Below are positions 56,669 through 64,000 of a stretch of 64,000 bases of DNA, in pieces. This DNA is from Chitinibacter tainanensis DSM 15459 (GTDB taxonomy: Bacteria; Pseudomonadota; Gammaproteobacteria; Burkholderiales; Chitinibacteraceae). The DNA lies in the NCBI RefSeq assembly GCF_000429785.1, contig NZ_KE386953.1, positions 301,466 to 365,465 of the forward strand, read 5' to 3'. The notes beneath the pieces are model-generated. The model was not told the origin of the DNA. It worked only from the letters and a program-made list of their open reading frames with translations, and ran no database searches. The translations under genes and the position numbers were made by a program. How positions within the stretch are numbered: position 1 is the first letter of the stretch; the number at the start of each line of letters is the position of its first letter.

Positions 56669-57916
56669 ATGAAACCGCTGAATGGCCCGCAACTGGCCCG
56701 CCTCGCTGCCGAACACGGCACCCCGTTCTGGACTTACGACGCGGCCGTGATCCGCGAGCGCATCAGCCAGCTGCAAGTGTTCGACACCATTCGCTTTGCG
56801 CAAAAGGCCAACTCCAATACCCATATCCTGCGCCTGATGCGCGCGCAGGGCGTGAAGGTGGATTCGGTGTCATTGGGCGAAATCGAGCGCGCACTGGCCG
56901 CCGGTTTTCAGACCGGCCCCGACAGTGACGACATCGTGTTTACCGCCGATTTGCTGGATCGCGCCACATTAGCCCGCGTGGTTGAGCTGGATATTCAAGT
57001 CAATTGCGGCAGCCCGCAGATGCTGGAGCAGCTGGGCCAGGCGCACCCGGGGCACCGCGTGTGGCTGCGGATCAACCCCGGCTTTGGCCACGGCCATAGC
57101 CAGAAAACCAATACCGGCGGCGAGCAAAGCAAGCACGGCATCTGGCATGAACAGCTACCGCAAGCGCTGGCGCTGATGGAGCAATACCAGCTCGATCTGG
57201 TGGGCCTGCATATGCATATTGGCTCGGGCGTGGATTACAGCCATCTGCAGGAAGTATGCGCAGCGATGGTGGCGCAAGTGAAAGAATCGGGCCGCGATAT
57301 TCGTGCGATTTCTGCTGGCGGCGGCTTGTCGATTCCATATCGCGTGGGTGGTGAGCGCATCGATACCGCACATTACTTCAGCCTGTGGGATGCGGCGCGT
57401 AAAGAAATCGAAGCCCATCTGGGCCACCCTGTGCATCTGGAAATCGAGCCGGGCCGCTTCCTGGTGGCCGAAAGCGGCAAGCTGGTGGCCGAAGTGCGGG
57501 CGAAAAAAGATGTCGGCAATAATCATTTTGTGCTGGTGGATGCCGGTTTTTCTGATCTGATGCGCCCGGCCATGTATGGCAGCTACCACGAGGTGAGCGT
57601 ACTGCGCGCCGATGGCAGCGCCGCCACTGGCGAGCTGCGCGATACAGTCCTGGCTGGCCCTTTGTGCGAATCGGGCGATGTATTTACCCAGGAAGAAGGC
57701 GGCGTGGTCACCCCGCGTGCCCTGCCTACCGCCGAAATTGGCGACTTGGTGGTGTTTCACGATGCCGGCGCCTACGGCGCGAGTATGTCGAGCAACTACA
57801 ACACCCGCCCATTGATTGCCGAGCTGCTGCAAGAGGGCGACACCACGCGGCTGATTCGCCGCCGGCAAAGCATTGCCGAGCTGTTGGCGCTGGAAACCGA
57901 GCTGGCGGCCGACTAA
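56669..57916 (+). CDS. lysA: diaminopimelate decarboxylase
   Basis: 415 residues, the long E. coli-type LysA. PLP lysine in IRFAQKANSNTHILRL, glycine-rich HMHIGSGVDYSHL and ISAGGGLSIPYR, second active-site Cys in LAGPLCESGDVF and DAGAYGASMSSNYNTRP. Last step of lysine synthesis. CTGGAG lies eight bases before the ATG. Divergent from an ArgP-like regulator and followed by hairpins and gltS. Confidence 0.96.
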   Translation: MKPLNGPQLARLAAEHGTPFWTYDAAVIRERISQLQVFDTIRFAQKANSNTHILRLMRAQGVKVDSVSLGEIERALAAGFQTGPDSDDIVFTADLLDRATLARVVELDIQVNCGSPQMLEQLGQAHPGHRVWLRINPGFGHGHSQKTNTGGEQSKHGIWHEQLPQALALMEQYQLDLVGLHMHIGSGVDYSHLQEVCAAMVAQVKESGRDIRAISAGGGLSIPYRVGGERIDTAHYFSLWDAARKEIEAHLGHPVHLEIEPGRFLVAESGKLVAEVRAKKDVGNNHFVLVDAGFSDLMRPAMYGSYHEVSVLRADGSAATGELRDTVLAGPLCESGDVFTQEEGGVVTPRALPTAEIGDLVVFHDAGAYGASMSSNYNTRPLIAELLQEGDTTRLIRRRQSIAELLALETELAAD

Positions 57917-57959
57917 GGCAAGGGCATTAATTAATAGCGGCCTCGCGCCGCACTCCCCT

Positions 57960-58014
57960 ACAATGGCTTGCATTATCTGCAAGCCATTGTCATGTCTACG
58001 GCCCGGTGGGCCGT
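57960..58014 (+). promoter_or_regulatory. two strong hairpins between lysA and gltS
   Basis: A perfect 13 bp stem ACAATGGCTTGCA-TTATC-TGCAAGCCATTGT (57960-57990) is followed by ACGGCCC-GGT-GGGCCGT (57998-58014), TTTGTTGGGAG and the gltS start at 58030. The second hairpin sits just before the Shine-Dalgarno. lysA terminator plus gltS leader attenuator is one reading. Confidence 0.6.
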
Positions 58015-58029
58015 TTGTTGGGAGTTTCT

Positions 58030-59235
58030 ATGCCACCTATTTCGATTGGCCTTTATGGCACGCTGGTTGCCGCCTCGCTGGTGCTACTACTGGGCCGGCT
58101 CTTAGTGGAAAAAACCGCACCGCTAAAAGCCTTTACCATTCCCGAGCCGGTGGCCGGTGGCCTTTTGGTGGCGGGCCTATTACTGCTGGCCCAGCAGGTG
58201 GCCGGGGTAACCATCAAATTCGATACCAGTATTCAAACCCCGCTGATGCTGGCCTTTTTTGCCACCATTGGTCTCTCGGCTAATCTGGCTAGCCTGCGTG
58301 CCGGCGGCAGAGTGATGGTGAAATTCCTCGGCGTGGTGCTGGGCCTACTTTTGCTGCAAAACATCATCGGGATTAGCCTGGCCAATCTTTTAGGCCTGCC
58401 CGGCCATTTGGGGCTGTTGGCCGGCTCGATTACCCTCTCGGGCGGCCACGGTACTGGCGCGGCCTGGAGCAAGGTCTTTAGCGAGCAATTCGGCATCAAT
58501 GGCGCGACCGAGCTGGCGATGGCTTGCGCCACGTTTGGGCTGGTTTTGGGCGGGCTGATCGGTGGACCGGTGGCGAAAATCCTGCTTAAAAAAGTCACCC
58601 CACCTGGCGCCGAGCATAATCAAGATCAAGACCCGGGCATGTTTGAAGAGCCGCAAGCCACGCGCCTGATCACTGTGAATTCCTTTATCGAATCACTGGC
58701 ACTGATCGTCTTAAGCTTGGCCGGTGGGCATATGTTGGCCGAAGCGCTGGCCGGCACGGCATTTGAGCTGCCCACCTTTGTGTGCGTGCTGTTTAACGGC
58801 GTATTGCTGCGCAATGTGCTGTCGGGGCTAGGTTGGTATCAGGTCTTTGATCGTGAAATTTCGGTGCTGGGCAATGTAAGCCTGTCGCTGTTTCTGGCCA
58901 TGGCACTGATGAGTTTGCGCCTGTGGGAGCTGGCAAACCTAGCCTTGCCGATGCTACTGATCCTGCTGGTGCAAGCCTTGGCGATGGGCGCCTACGCGAT
59001 GTGGGTCACTTTCCGGGTGATGGGCGCCAATTACGATGCCGTGGTGCTGGCCGCCGGGCATTGCGGCTTTGGGCTCGGCGCCACGCCCACCGCGATTGCC
59101 AATATGCAGGCGGTCACCCATCGCTTTGGGCCTTCGCATTTGGCCTTTATTGTGGTGCCGATGGTGGGCGCGTTCTTTATCGATATTGCCAACGCCATCA
59201 TCATCAAGCTGTTTATGGCTTTGCCAATTTACTAA
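58030..59235 (+). CDS. gltS: sodium/glutamate symporter
   Basis: 401 residues from MPPISIGLYGTLVAASLVLL, with GGGAG upstream; two sets of about five helices around GSITLSGGHGTGAAWS and AAGHCGFGLGATPTAIANMQ, the two GGHG/GHCGFG re-entrant signatures of GltS. Takes up glutamate with Na+. The start at 58006 is inside the leader hairpin and unlikely. Unusual hairpins precede it. Downstream: a DJ-1 protein gene 47 bp away. Confidence 0.94.
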   Translation: MPPISIGLYGTLVAASLVLLLGRLLVEKTAPLKAFTIPEPVAGGLLVAGLLLLAQQVAGVTIKFDTSIQTPLMLAFFATIGLSANLASLRAGGRVMVKFLGVVLGLLLLQNIIGISLANLLGLPGHLGLLAGSITLSGGHGTGAAWSKVFSEQFGINGATELAMACATFGLVLGGLIGGPVAKILLKKVTPPGAEHNQDQDPGMFEEPQATRLITVNSFIESLALIVLSLAGGHMLAEALAGTAFELPTFVCVLFNGVLLRNVLSGLGWYQVFDREISVLGNVSLSLFLAMALMSLRLWELANLALPMLLILLVQALAMGAYAMWVTFRVMGANYDAVVLAAGHCGFGLGATPTAIANMQAVTHRFGPSHLAFIVVPMVGAFFIDIANAIIIKLFMALPIY

Positions 59236-59282
59236 ACTGAGCAAGATCCGCACTTTCACCGCTATCCCGCTAGGAGTACGCC

Positions 59283-59837
59283 ATGCCTTTGGCTCATGTG
59301 TATGTGGCCCCCGGTTTTGAAGAAGTCGAGCTGATCACCATCGTGGATATCTTGCGCCGCGCCGACATTAATACTCATCTGGTCAGCACCGCTGCCGCCG
59401 GGGTGGTGGCTGGCGCGCACAATGTGGGTATTGCCGCAGACCTTAGCTTTGATGAGGCTGCCAGCGAGATACCCGATCTAGTGGTGCTACCGGGGGGCGG
59501 CCCGGGCACACAGCATATGCTGGCGCATCCTTTGCTCGCTGGGCGGCTGCACAGCCAGTTTGCCGCCGGCCGGCGCGTGGCCGCCATCTGCGCCGCGCCG
59601 ATGGTATTGGCCAAAGCTGGGCTGTTGCGCGATTTGGCCGCCTGCTGTTTTCCTGGTTGCGAAGCGACATTGAGCGAGCATGGCGCCAAAGTCAGCGCCT
59701 TTAATGTGGTCACCGATGGCCTAATCACCACCTCACGCGGCCCGGCCACCGCGGGCTTATTTGCGCTTGAGCTGGTTCGCCTGCTGCGCGATGATGCCAC
59801 CGCCATCGCCGTTGGCCGTGCCATGCTGTATCTCTAA
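59283..59837 (+). CDS. DJ-1/PfpI family protein (YajL-like)
   Basis: 184 residues: APGFEEVELITIVDILRRAD (the conserved Glu), LPGGGPGTQHMLAH and the nucleophile elbow AAICAAPMVLAKAG with the reactive Cys, ending TSRGPATAGLFALELV. Matches the YajL/DJ-1 group. Proposed roles are oxidative-stress chaperone or deglycase/glyoxalase III; the latter is disputed. TAGGAG eight bases before the ATG. Confidence 0.93.
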   Translation: MPLAHVYVAPGFEEVELITIVDILRRADINTHLVSTAAAGVVAGAHNVGIAADLSFDEAASEIPDLVVLPGGGPGTQHMLAHPLLAGRLHSQFAAGRRVAAICAAPMVLAKAGLLRDLAACCFPGCEATLSEHGAKVSAFNVVTDGLITTSRGPATAGLFALELVRLLRDDATAIAVGRAMLYL

Positions 59838-60011
59838 AACAGCTGAACCCGCTGGTCAGATCAGATACGGTGACAGGGTATTGGCATGAGGGCATTGATT
59901 TAAATAAGCCTCCGAGCAATACCCACGCCATCAATTGCACACCGTCGCCAACGGGCTTGCCCTCCCCGTGGGTGATATAATCAGCGCACTGTCTGTTTAG
60001 AGTTCGCCATC

Positions 60012-60998
60012 ATGTCGCATACCCCGCTCCCCCACGCCGAAATCAGCGCTGCTCTGGCTTTATTGCGCGCCGGAGAGCTGGTCGGCATTCCTACCGAAAC
60101 CGTCTATGGCCTCGCGGCCGATGCCAGCCAGCCCGCGGCGGTGGCCAAGATTTTTGCCGCCAAAGGCCGCCCTGCTGATCACCCGGTGATTGTGCACATT
60201 GCCGGCGCCGCGCAATTGGCCGCCTGGGCGCAGAATATTCCCGATGAAGCTTATCTGTTGGCAGAAGCCTTTTGGCCCGGCCCGCTTACGCTGATTCTGG
60301 AACGCCAGCCACATGTCAGCCCCGCCGTTACCGGTGGCCAGGACACCGTTGGCCTGCGCGCCCCCGCCCATCCACTCACCCATGCCTTACTCAGCGAGTT
60401 TGGCGGCGGCCTTGCCGCCCCTAGCGCCAATCAATTTGGCCATGTCAGCCCCACCACGGCGGAGCATGTGCGTGGGGAATTTAGCCCCGAGGTGCTGCAA
60501 TTGGTGCTGGACGGCGGCCCCTGCGCGGTGGGGGTGGAATCCACGATTGTTAGTCTGGTTGGCGATACGCCCAAGCTTTTACGCCCTGGTGGTGTCTCCC
60601 GCGCCGCCATCGAAGCGGTATTAGGCCATCCCCTGGAGCACCACACCAATCAGCATTCCGCCAAGCAACGCGTCTCCGGATTGCTTGATTCGCACTACGC
60701 CCCGCGTACCACCCTAATTACCGGCAATGCCGAGCAGATCATGGCGGCTGCCGCCCAACGCCAAGCGGTGGGCGAACGGATTATGGTGCTGAGCTATTCG
60801 GCCATCCAATCAGCCACTTATCCGCTGCACCCAATGCCGACCGACAGCGACAATTATGCTCAAGCACTGTACGCCACATTGCGTCAGCTGGATCTGGCCG
60901 GCTACGACGCCCTGCTGCTCGAGCTACCGCCGCACACACCCGAATGGCTGGCGGTACAAGATCGGCTACACCGTGCCGCACATCACAAGTTGTCTTAA
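60012..60998 (+). CDS. L-threonylcarbamoyladenylate synthase (Sua5 type)
   Basis: 328 residues. The N-terminal YrdC domain ([68 protein letters not shown]) is followed by a linker and a C-terminal Sua5 domain ([48 protein letters not shown]). Makes threonylcarbamoyl-AMP for the t6A37 tRNA modification. The extra C-terminal domain sets it apart from the short TsaC/RimN form. Confidence 0.93.
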   Translation: MSHTPLPHAEISAALALLRAGELVGIPTETVYGLAADASQPAAVAKIFAAKGRPADHPVIVHIAGAAQLAAWAQNIPDEAYLLAEAFWPGPLTLILERQPHVSPAVTGGQDTVGLRAPAHPLTHALLSEFGGGLAAPSANQFGHVSPTTAEHVRGEFSPEVLQLVLDGGPCAVGVESTIVSLVGDTPKLLRPGGVSRAAIEAVLGHPLEHHTNQHSAKQRVSGLLDSHYAPRTTLITGNAEQIMAAAAQRQAVGERIMVLSYSAIQSATYPLHPMPTDSDNYAQALYATLRQLDLAGYDALLLELPPHTPEWLAVQDRLHRAAHHKLS

Positions 60999-61122
60999 AC
61001 AGGCACCTAAAAATAACCACTTATCGTGCATAACTGACCGCTCTGCGCCTCAGATCACACCCACTCTTGCAGCTGTAAGGCAAAAACCTTACGATGCAAC
61101 CAACCCAAATTGGAGAGCAGGC

Positions 61123-61554
61123 ATGCCCCGCAAAGCTGGCGGTTTTACGCTGATTGAATTGATGATCGTTGTGGTGATTATCGGCATCTTGGCCGCGATC
61201 GCATTTCCGTCATACCAAGATTACGTGCGCAAATCACGCCGTAGCGATGCCAGCATTGCCATCAATCGTGTCATTCAAGCGCAAGAACGTTGGCGGGCAA
61301 ACAATGTCAATTATGGCACCCTCACCAATCTGGGTTTGAACACGACCTCGGACAATGGTTACTACTCAATCGCGGTAAGCGGTTATAACGGCACAAACTG
61401 CACTGGCACGGCTGATGGCAACCAGTATTGCGTAACAGCTACTGCAGTTAACGGCAAATCCCAAGCGGCAGACACTAACTGCACCTCCATGGTGGCTATT
61501 GTCCAAGCAGGCTCCACTCGTTACACGCCAGCTACTGGCTGCTGGAGTAAGTAA
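61123..61554 (+). CDS. type IV pilin-like protein (PilE/minor pilin)
   Basis: 143 residues from [20 protein letters not shown], with GGAG eight bases upstream; the prepilin peptidase site is Gly-Phe with Glu+5 and the long hydrophobic helix (about 8-28). After ARQ-like helix residues the globular part contains a disulfide pair region ([11 protein letters not shown]) and ends in CWSK. PilE/PilA-like minor pilin of a type IV pilus or fimT-pilW cluster. A small hairpin GTAAGG/CCTTAC (61075-61092) precedes it. It overlaps the next gene by one base (TAATG). Confidence 0.9.
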   Translation: MPRKAGGFTLIELMIVVVIIGILAAIAFPSYQDYVRKSRRSDASIAINRVIQAQERWRANNVNYGTLTNLGLNTTSDNGYYSIAVSGYNGTNCTGTADGNQYCVTATAVNGKSQAADTNCTSMVAIVQAGSTRYTPATGCWSK

Positions 61555-62096
61555 TGGGGCGTCGAGTGTCTGGTTTTACCTTGGTTGAGCTGCTGGTTAC
61601 ACTCGCCGTATTGGCCATTGTGCTGGCGATCGCAGTACCAAACATGAGCGGGTTTATTGCCAAGCAGCGCGTCTCGCGGCTTAGCGACACTCTGGTTAGC
61701 AACCTCCAATTTGCTCGCTTGGAAGCTATTAAATACAACCAGAAAGTGTGTCTAGCCGTAAATCCAGACACCAGCACTTATTTGAAACTGACGCGAAAAT
61801 CGATTGATTGTGATTGCAGTACAAGCACGGGCACCTGTGCAGGCCAGTCATCCTATGAGTTAAGCAAGACCGAGATTAGCCCAACCACACTCAGTTCATT
61901 TTCTACTGAATTAAACAATGCCTATATCGATCCAGTTCGTGGCATCTGGACATTCAGTAGCAACCAATTCACCAACAAGTCATTTGATATTAGCAATAGC
62001 GACAAACAACTACGCCTTAAGCTGCGTTTCAATGGTCAAATGCAACTATGCAACCCAGTAAGCAGCAAAAAAGTAGGGGGATATCCAGCATGCTAA
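61554..62096 (+). CDS. fimT: GspH/FimT family pseudopilin
   Basis: 180 residues: [23 protein letters not shown] (prepilin site Gly-Phe, Glu+5), then IAVPNMSGFIAKQRVSRLSDTLVSNLQFARLEAIKYNQKV in two parts, the typical FimT/GspH N-terminal pattern. Minor pilin that primes type IV pilus assembly and, in some species, binds DNA. Overlaps the previous gene by one base and the next by seven. Confidence 0.9.
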   Translation: MGRRVSGFTLVELLVTLAVLAIVLAIAVPNMSGFIAKQRVSRLSDTLVSNLQFARLEAIKYNQKVCLAVNPDTSTYLKLTRKSIDCDCSTSTGTCAGQSSYELSKTEISPTTLSSFSTELNNAYIDPVRGIWTFSSNQFTNKSFDISNSDKQLRLKLRFNGQMQLCNPVSSKKVGGYPAC

Positions 62097-62746
62097 TTCC
62101 CTCGATCAAACAACAACAGGGCTTGACCCTGGTTGAAATTTTAGTGGCATTAGCCATTTCACTATTGCTGCTACTGAGTATTAGTACATTTTTTCTCGAT
62201 TCATTGCGCAATATGCAATACCGGCAAAATGCAGCCAGTCTGAATAGTCAATTGCGCACTATCACGCAATTGGTCGAACAAGATGCGCGGCGGGCTGGTT
62301 ACTCCCCAACCTTTGGGGATACCAGCGTGAGTGGGATTCATGTTGTAGAGTCGAATCAATGTTTTTTATATGACTACTACAATACGGCCAGCACCACAAC
62401 CTCCAGTGTTCGCCAAACCGGGTTTAAGGTTGGCTCACAAGGTGACTTATTGGTTTATAACCCACCATTGGTTGCTCGCCCCTATACCCGGCCAAGCACA
62501 ACCACGCGCGACAGTATTTGTGGCAGCTGCGATTCATCGGTCGGCACCGGAACGGCTTGTGAGAATTGGTACCCAATTACTGATCGCACAAAATATATTT
62601 TTGATTTCACTGCCTTTAACTTCAATGCGCCAGCTGGGAATATTGATCAACGCTTTATCAACCTGACTTTGCGCCTAAGGCTACGTGCTGATCAAAATGT
62701 ATCTCGCACGTCAACAATTACCATCACCAATTCAAATGGAGGCTAA
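62090..62746 (+). CDS. pilW: PilW family minor pilin
   Basis: 218 residues from MLIPSIKQQQGLTLVEILVA (prepilin site Gly-Leu, Glu+5), then ISLLLLLSISTFFLDSLRN and EQDARRAGYSPTFGD, typical of PilW. The frame opens upstream to 62048, but that lies inside fimT and lacks the leader. Somewhat shorter than most PilW proteins. GGGGG about nine bases before the ATG. Followed by the PilX-type gene after four bases. Confidence 0.88.
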   Translation: MLIPSIKQQQGLTLVEILVALAISLLLLLSISTFFLDSLRNMQYRQNAASLNSQLRTITQLVEQDARRAGYSPTFGDTSVSGIHVVESNQCFLYDYYNTASTTTSSVRQTGFKVGSQGDLLVYNPPLVARPYTRPSTTTRDSICGSCDSSVGTGTACENWYPITDRTKYIFDFTAFNFNAPAGNIDQRFINLTLRLRLRADQNVSRTSTITITNSNGG

Positions 62747-62750
62747 TTTC

Positions 62751-64000
62751 ATGCTCAGCAAACAGCGAGGAATGGCCACACTCCTAGTGTCCGTTATTTT
62801 GATTTTCTCATTATCAGTGGCTGCGCTCTATATGAATCGCGGGCTATTTATTGAGCAAAAATCTAACAACAACGCCTATTACAACGCGCAAGCCCGCAAT
62901 GCCGCCGTTAGTGGCATGCAGGTTTTTCTGGCCAACTTTCGTAGTCAGATTAGCACTCCAGACAGCATCACTTGGCTAGACGCCACCAATAACTACGCAC
63001 CAATCACCTCGGTTAGCCTGCCCCAGGCTAATTCGGATATTGATTACTCAAGCCTGAATCGCGCCCATACAGATTCACTCGATTCAGACGGCAATCCAAA
63101 ATTGGTGTCTAGCTGCACCGCAGCCACAGGCACTGCGAAATCGGCAGTATTATGCGGCCGTAACACGGCCAGCAGCCAATATTTTATTGGCGTAAATCTG
63201 CTCAGCAGCTCCACAACCGGGGGCGTGACCACCCACAATCTACGGGTGGCCTCAATCGGCCAAGCGGATGGGAACTCGGCGGAATCCGTTATATTTCGTG
63301 ATATTCAATACATCGTAACACCAGGTACTGGATCGTCTAATCTCGGTTCGTTTTTTGCAGTCAATGGTAGCTATCGTTATTACAATTCATCCATCGGTGT
63401 CGACATTGGCGTATGTACAGTGGGTTGCGGCTTGCCACCAGCTAGTGAAGTTCCATCCGGTGTCAATCAATATGATCAGTACAATCTGATTAAAGGTAAT
63501 TACTCTGATTTTGCTAGCAACCCACACAATGGTATTTCAGTGGGCGATAAGATTCAGTCCGGCACGCCTAATTGGAGTAATGGTTCAATGAGCTGGACAG
63601 ATCAGACGCCAGCGGGAGCCAAAAGCAATAACTGTACAGGTTTATATTACTCAAACCCGGACAAAAGCTCGTGCAGCAACAATAATCCCGCCTCTATCGC
63701 GGGCAAACAAGCCAATGACCAATTTTTCAAGCAATATTTTGGCGCCAATAAAGATGCTTTTTTGAATAGTAATTTTTCGAATATTTCATCAACTAATAAG
63801 AGCGCCACTCTTTCCGCGGATGGCAGTACAGTCGTCATCAACTGTCGCACCGGGTGCACTTATACATCGAATGAGATTGAGGCTGCGCTGAAAACCTATA
63901 CCGACAAATCAGTGATTATTGATGGCAATGTCACCATCTCCGGCGGCACATCAGACATGCGCCAACTGCAAGACACCTTTCTGTATGTCAGCGGTGAGCT
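62751..64000 (+). CDS. pilX: PilX-like minor pilin, unusually long, partial
   Basis: Open from the ATG at 62751 (GGAGG 11 bases upstream) to the window end, 416 codons without a stop. N-terminus MLSKQRGMATLLVSVILIFS then LSVAALYMNRGLFIEQKSNNN resembles PilX N-terminal domains. The rest is rich in Ser, Asn, Gly, Thr with several Cys (for example VCTVGCG, INCRTGCTYTS) and looks extracellular. Typical PilX is under 200 residues, so this one is much enlarged. PilY1 or pilE-like genes may follow outside the window. Confidence 0.8.
   Translation, partial: MLSKQRGMATLLVSVILIFSLSVAALYMNRGLFIEQKSNNNAYYNAQARNAAVSGMQVFLANFRSQISTPDSITWLDATNNYAPITSVSLPQANSDIDYSSLNRAHTDSLDSDGNPKLVSSCTAATGTAKSAVLCGRNTASSQYFIGVNLLSSSTTGGVTTHNLRVASIGQADGNSAESVIFRDIQYIVTPGTGSSNLGSFFAVNGSYRYYNSSIGVDIGVCTVGCGLPPASEVPSGVNQYDQYNLIKGNYSDFASNPHNGISVGDKIQSGTPNWSNGSMSWTDQTPAGAKSNNCTGLYYSNPDKSSCSNNNPASIAGKQANDQFFKQYFGANKDAFLNSNFSNISSTNKSATLSADGSTVVINCRTGCTYTSNEIEAALKTYTDKSVIIDGNVTISGGTSDMRQLQDTFLYVSGE

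Overview
The window is a 64 kb piece of a betaproteobacterial chromosome with moderately high GC. Neisseriales, in the Chromobacterium/Chitinibacter sphere, looks most likely. That is an inference from an RmpM-like OmpA next to gyrA, a DUF3460 gene, the gyrA-serC-pheA-hisC order, the priA-hemE neighbourhood and the ArgP/ArgO pair. There is no prophage, CRISPR array, rRNA or tRNA that I can see. Nearly all of it is core chromosome; the main accessory-looking stretch is 42.3-43.9 kb, which is clearly more AT-rich.

Layout. 0-2.7 kb (minus): a cysM-SemiSWEET-PHP phosphatase operon with overlapping ends, after a yqjD-yqjE-yqjK-like stress/membrane triad. 2.8-11.4 kb (minus): galU with an unusual in-frame N-terminal HTH region, ligA, zipA, the Fe-S carrier ATPase apbC/mrp and a PlpD-type patatin autotransporter. 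11.5-15.7 kb: GDPD, dut, coaBC, radC and an EF-hand-type protein. 15.9-18.7 kb: two tandem, nearly identical periplasmic binding lipoproteins. 18.8-27.6 kb (minus): DUF3460, then hisC, GNAT, LOG, pheA, a small membrane protein, serC, two thioesterases and gyrA. 28.0-30.7 kb (plus): ompA, lolA, rarA. 30.8-42.2 kb (minus): priA, hemE, an SbmA/YddA-like ABC exporter, glnS, upp-uraA and a CNNM/CorC-like CBS membrane protein. 42.5-43.9 kb: an AT-rich lipoprotein of unknown function. 44.0-49.2 kb (minus): a Fur-type iron cluster, tonB-exbB-exbD, a Fiu-like receptor and a PiuC/YbiX hydroxylase. 49.3-59.2 kb: a basic amino acid theme (argP/argO, a second ArgP-like regulator beside lysA, then gltS) surrounding a DUF6394/K+ channel pair. 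59.3-64 kb: a DJ-1 protein, Sua5/TsaC and the start of a type IV minor pilin cluster.

Most noteworthy signals. (1) A 1.1 kb gene-free region at 51.0-52.1 kb, plus a further patch at 54.35-54.53 kb, carries about eight copies of a ~52 bp unit with a CCACAGCTT left part and a GGGGATAAA right part. These resemble degenerate inverted DnaA boxes and flank the K+ channel genes on both sides. (2) A structured dispersed repeat of ~200 bp occurs at 2.83-3.03 kb and 40.72-40.92 kb; each copy is bracketed by two near-identical terminator-like hairpins that differ between the two loci. (3) A Cro/YdaS-like HTH reads without a stop into GalU, behind a perfect 15+15 bp palindrome. (4) The priA-hemE gap has three DnaA boxes matching TTATNCACA around an AT-rich stretch. 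No wholly new multi-gene system is evident; the repeat families are the best candidates for undescribed biology.
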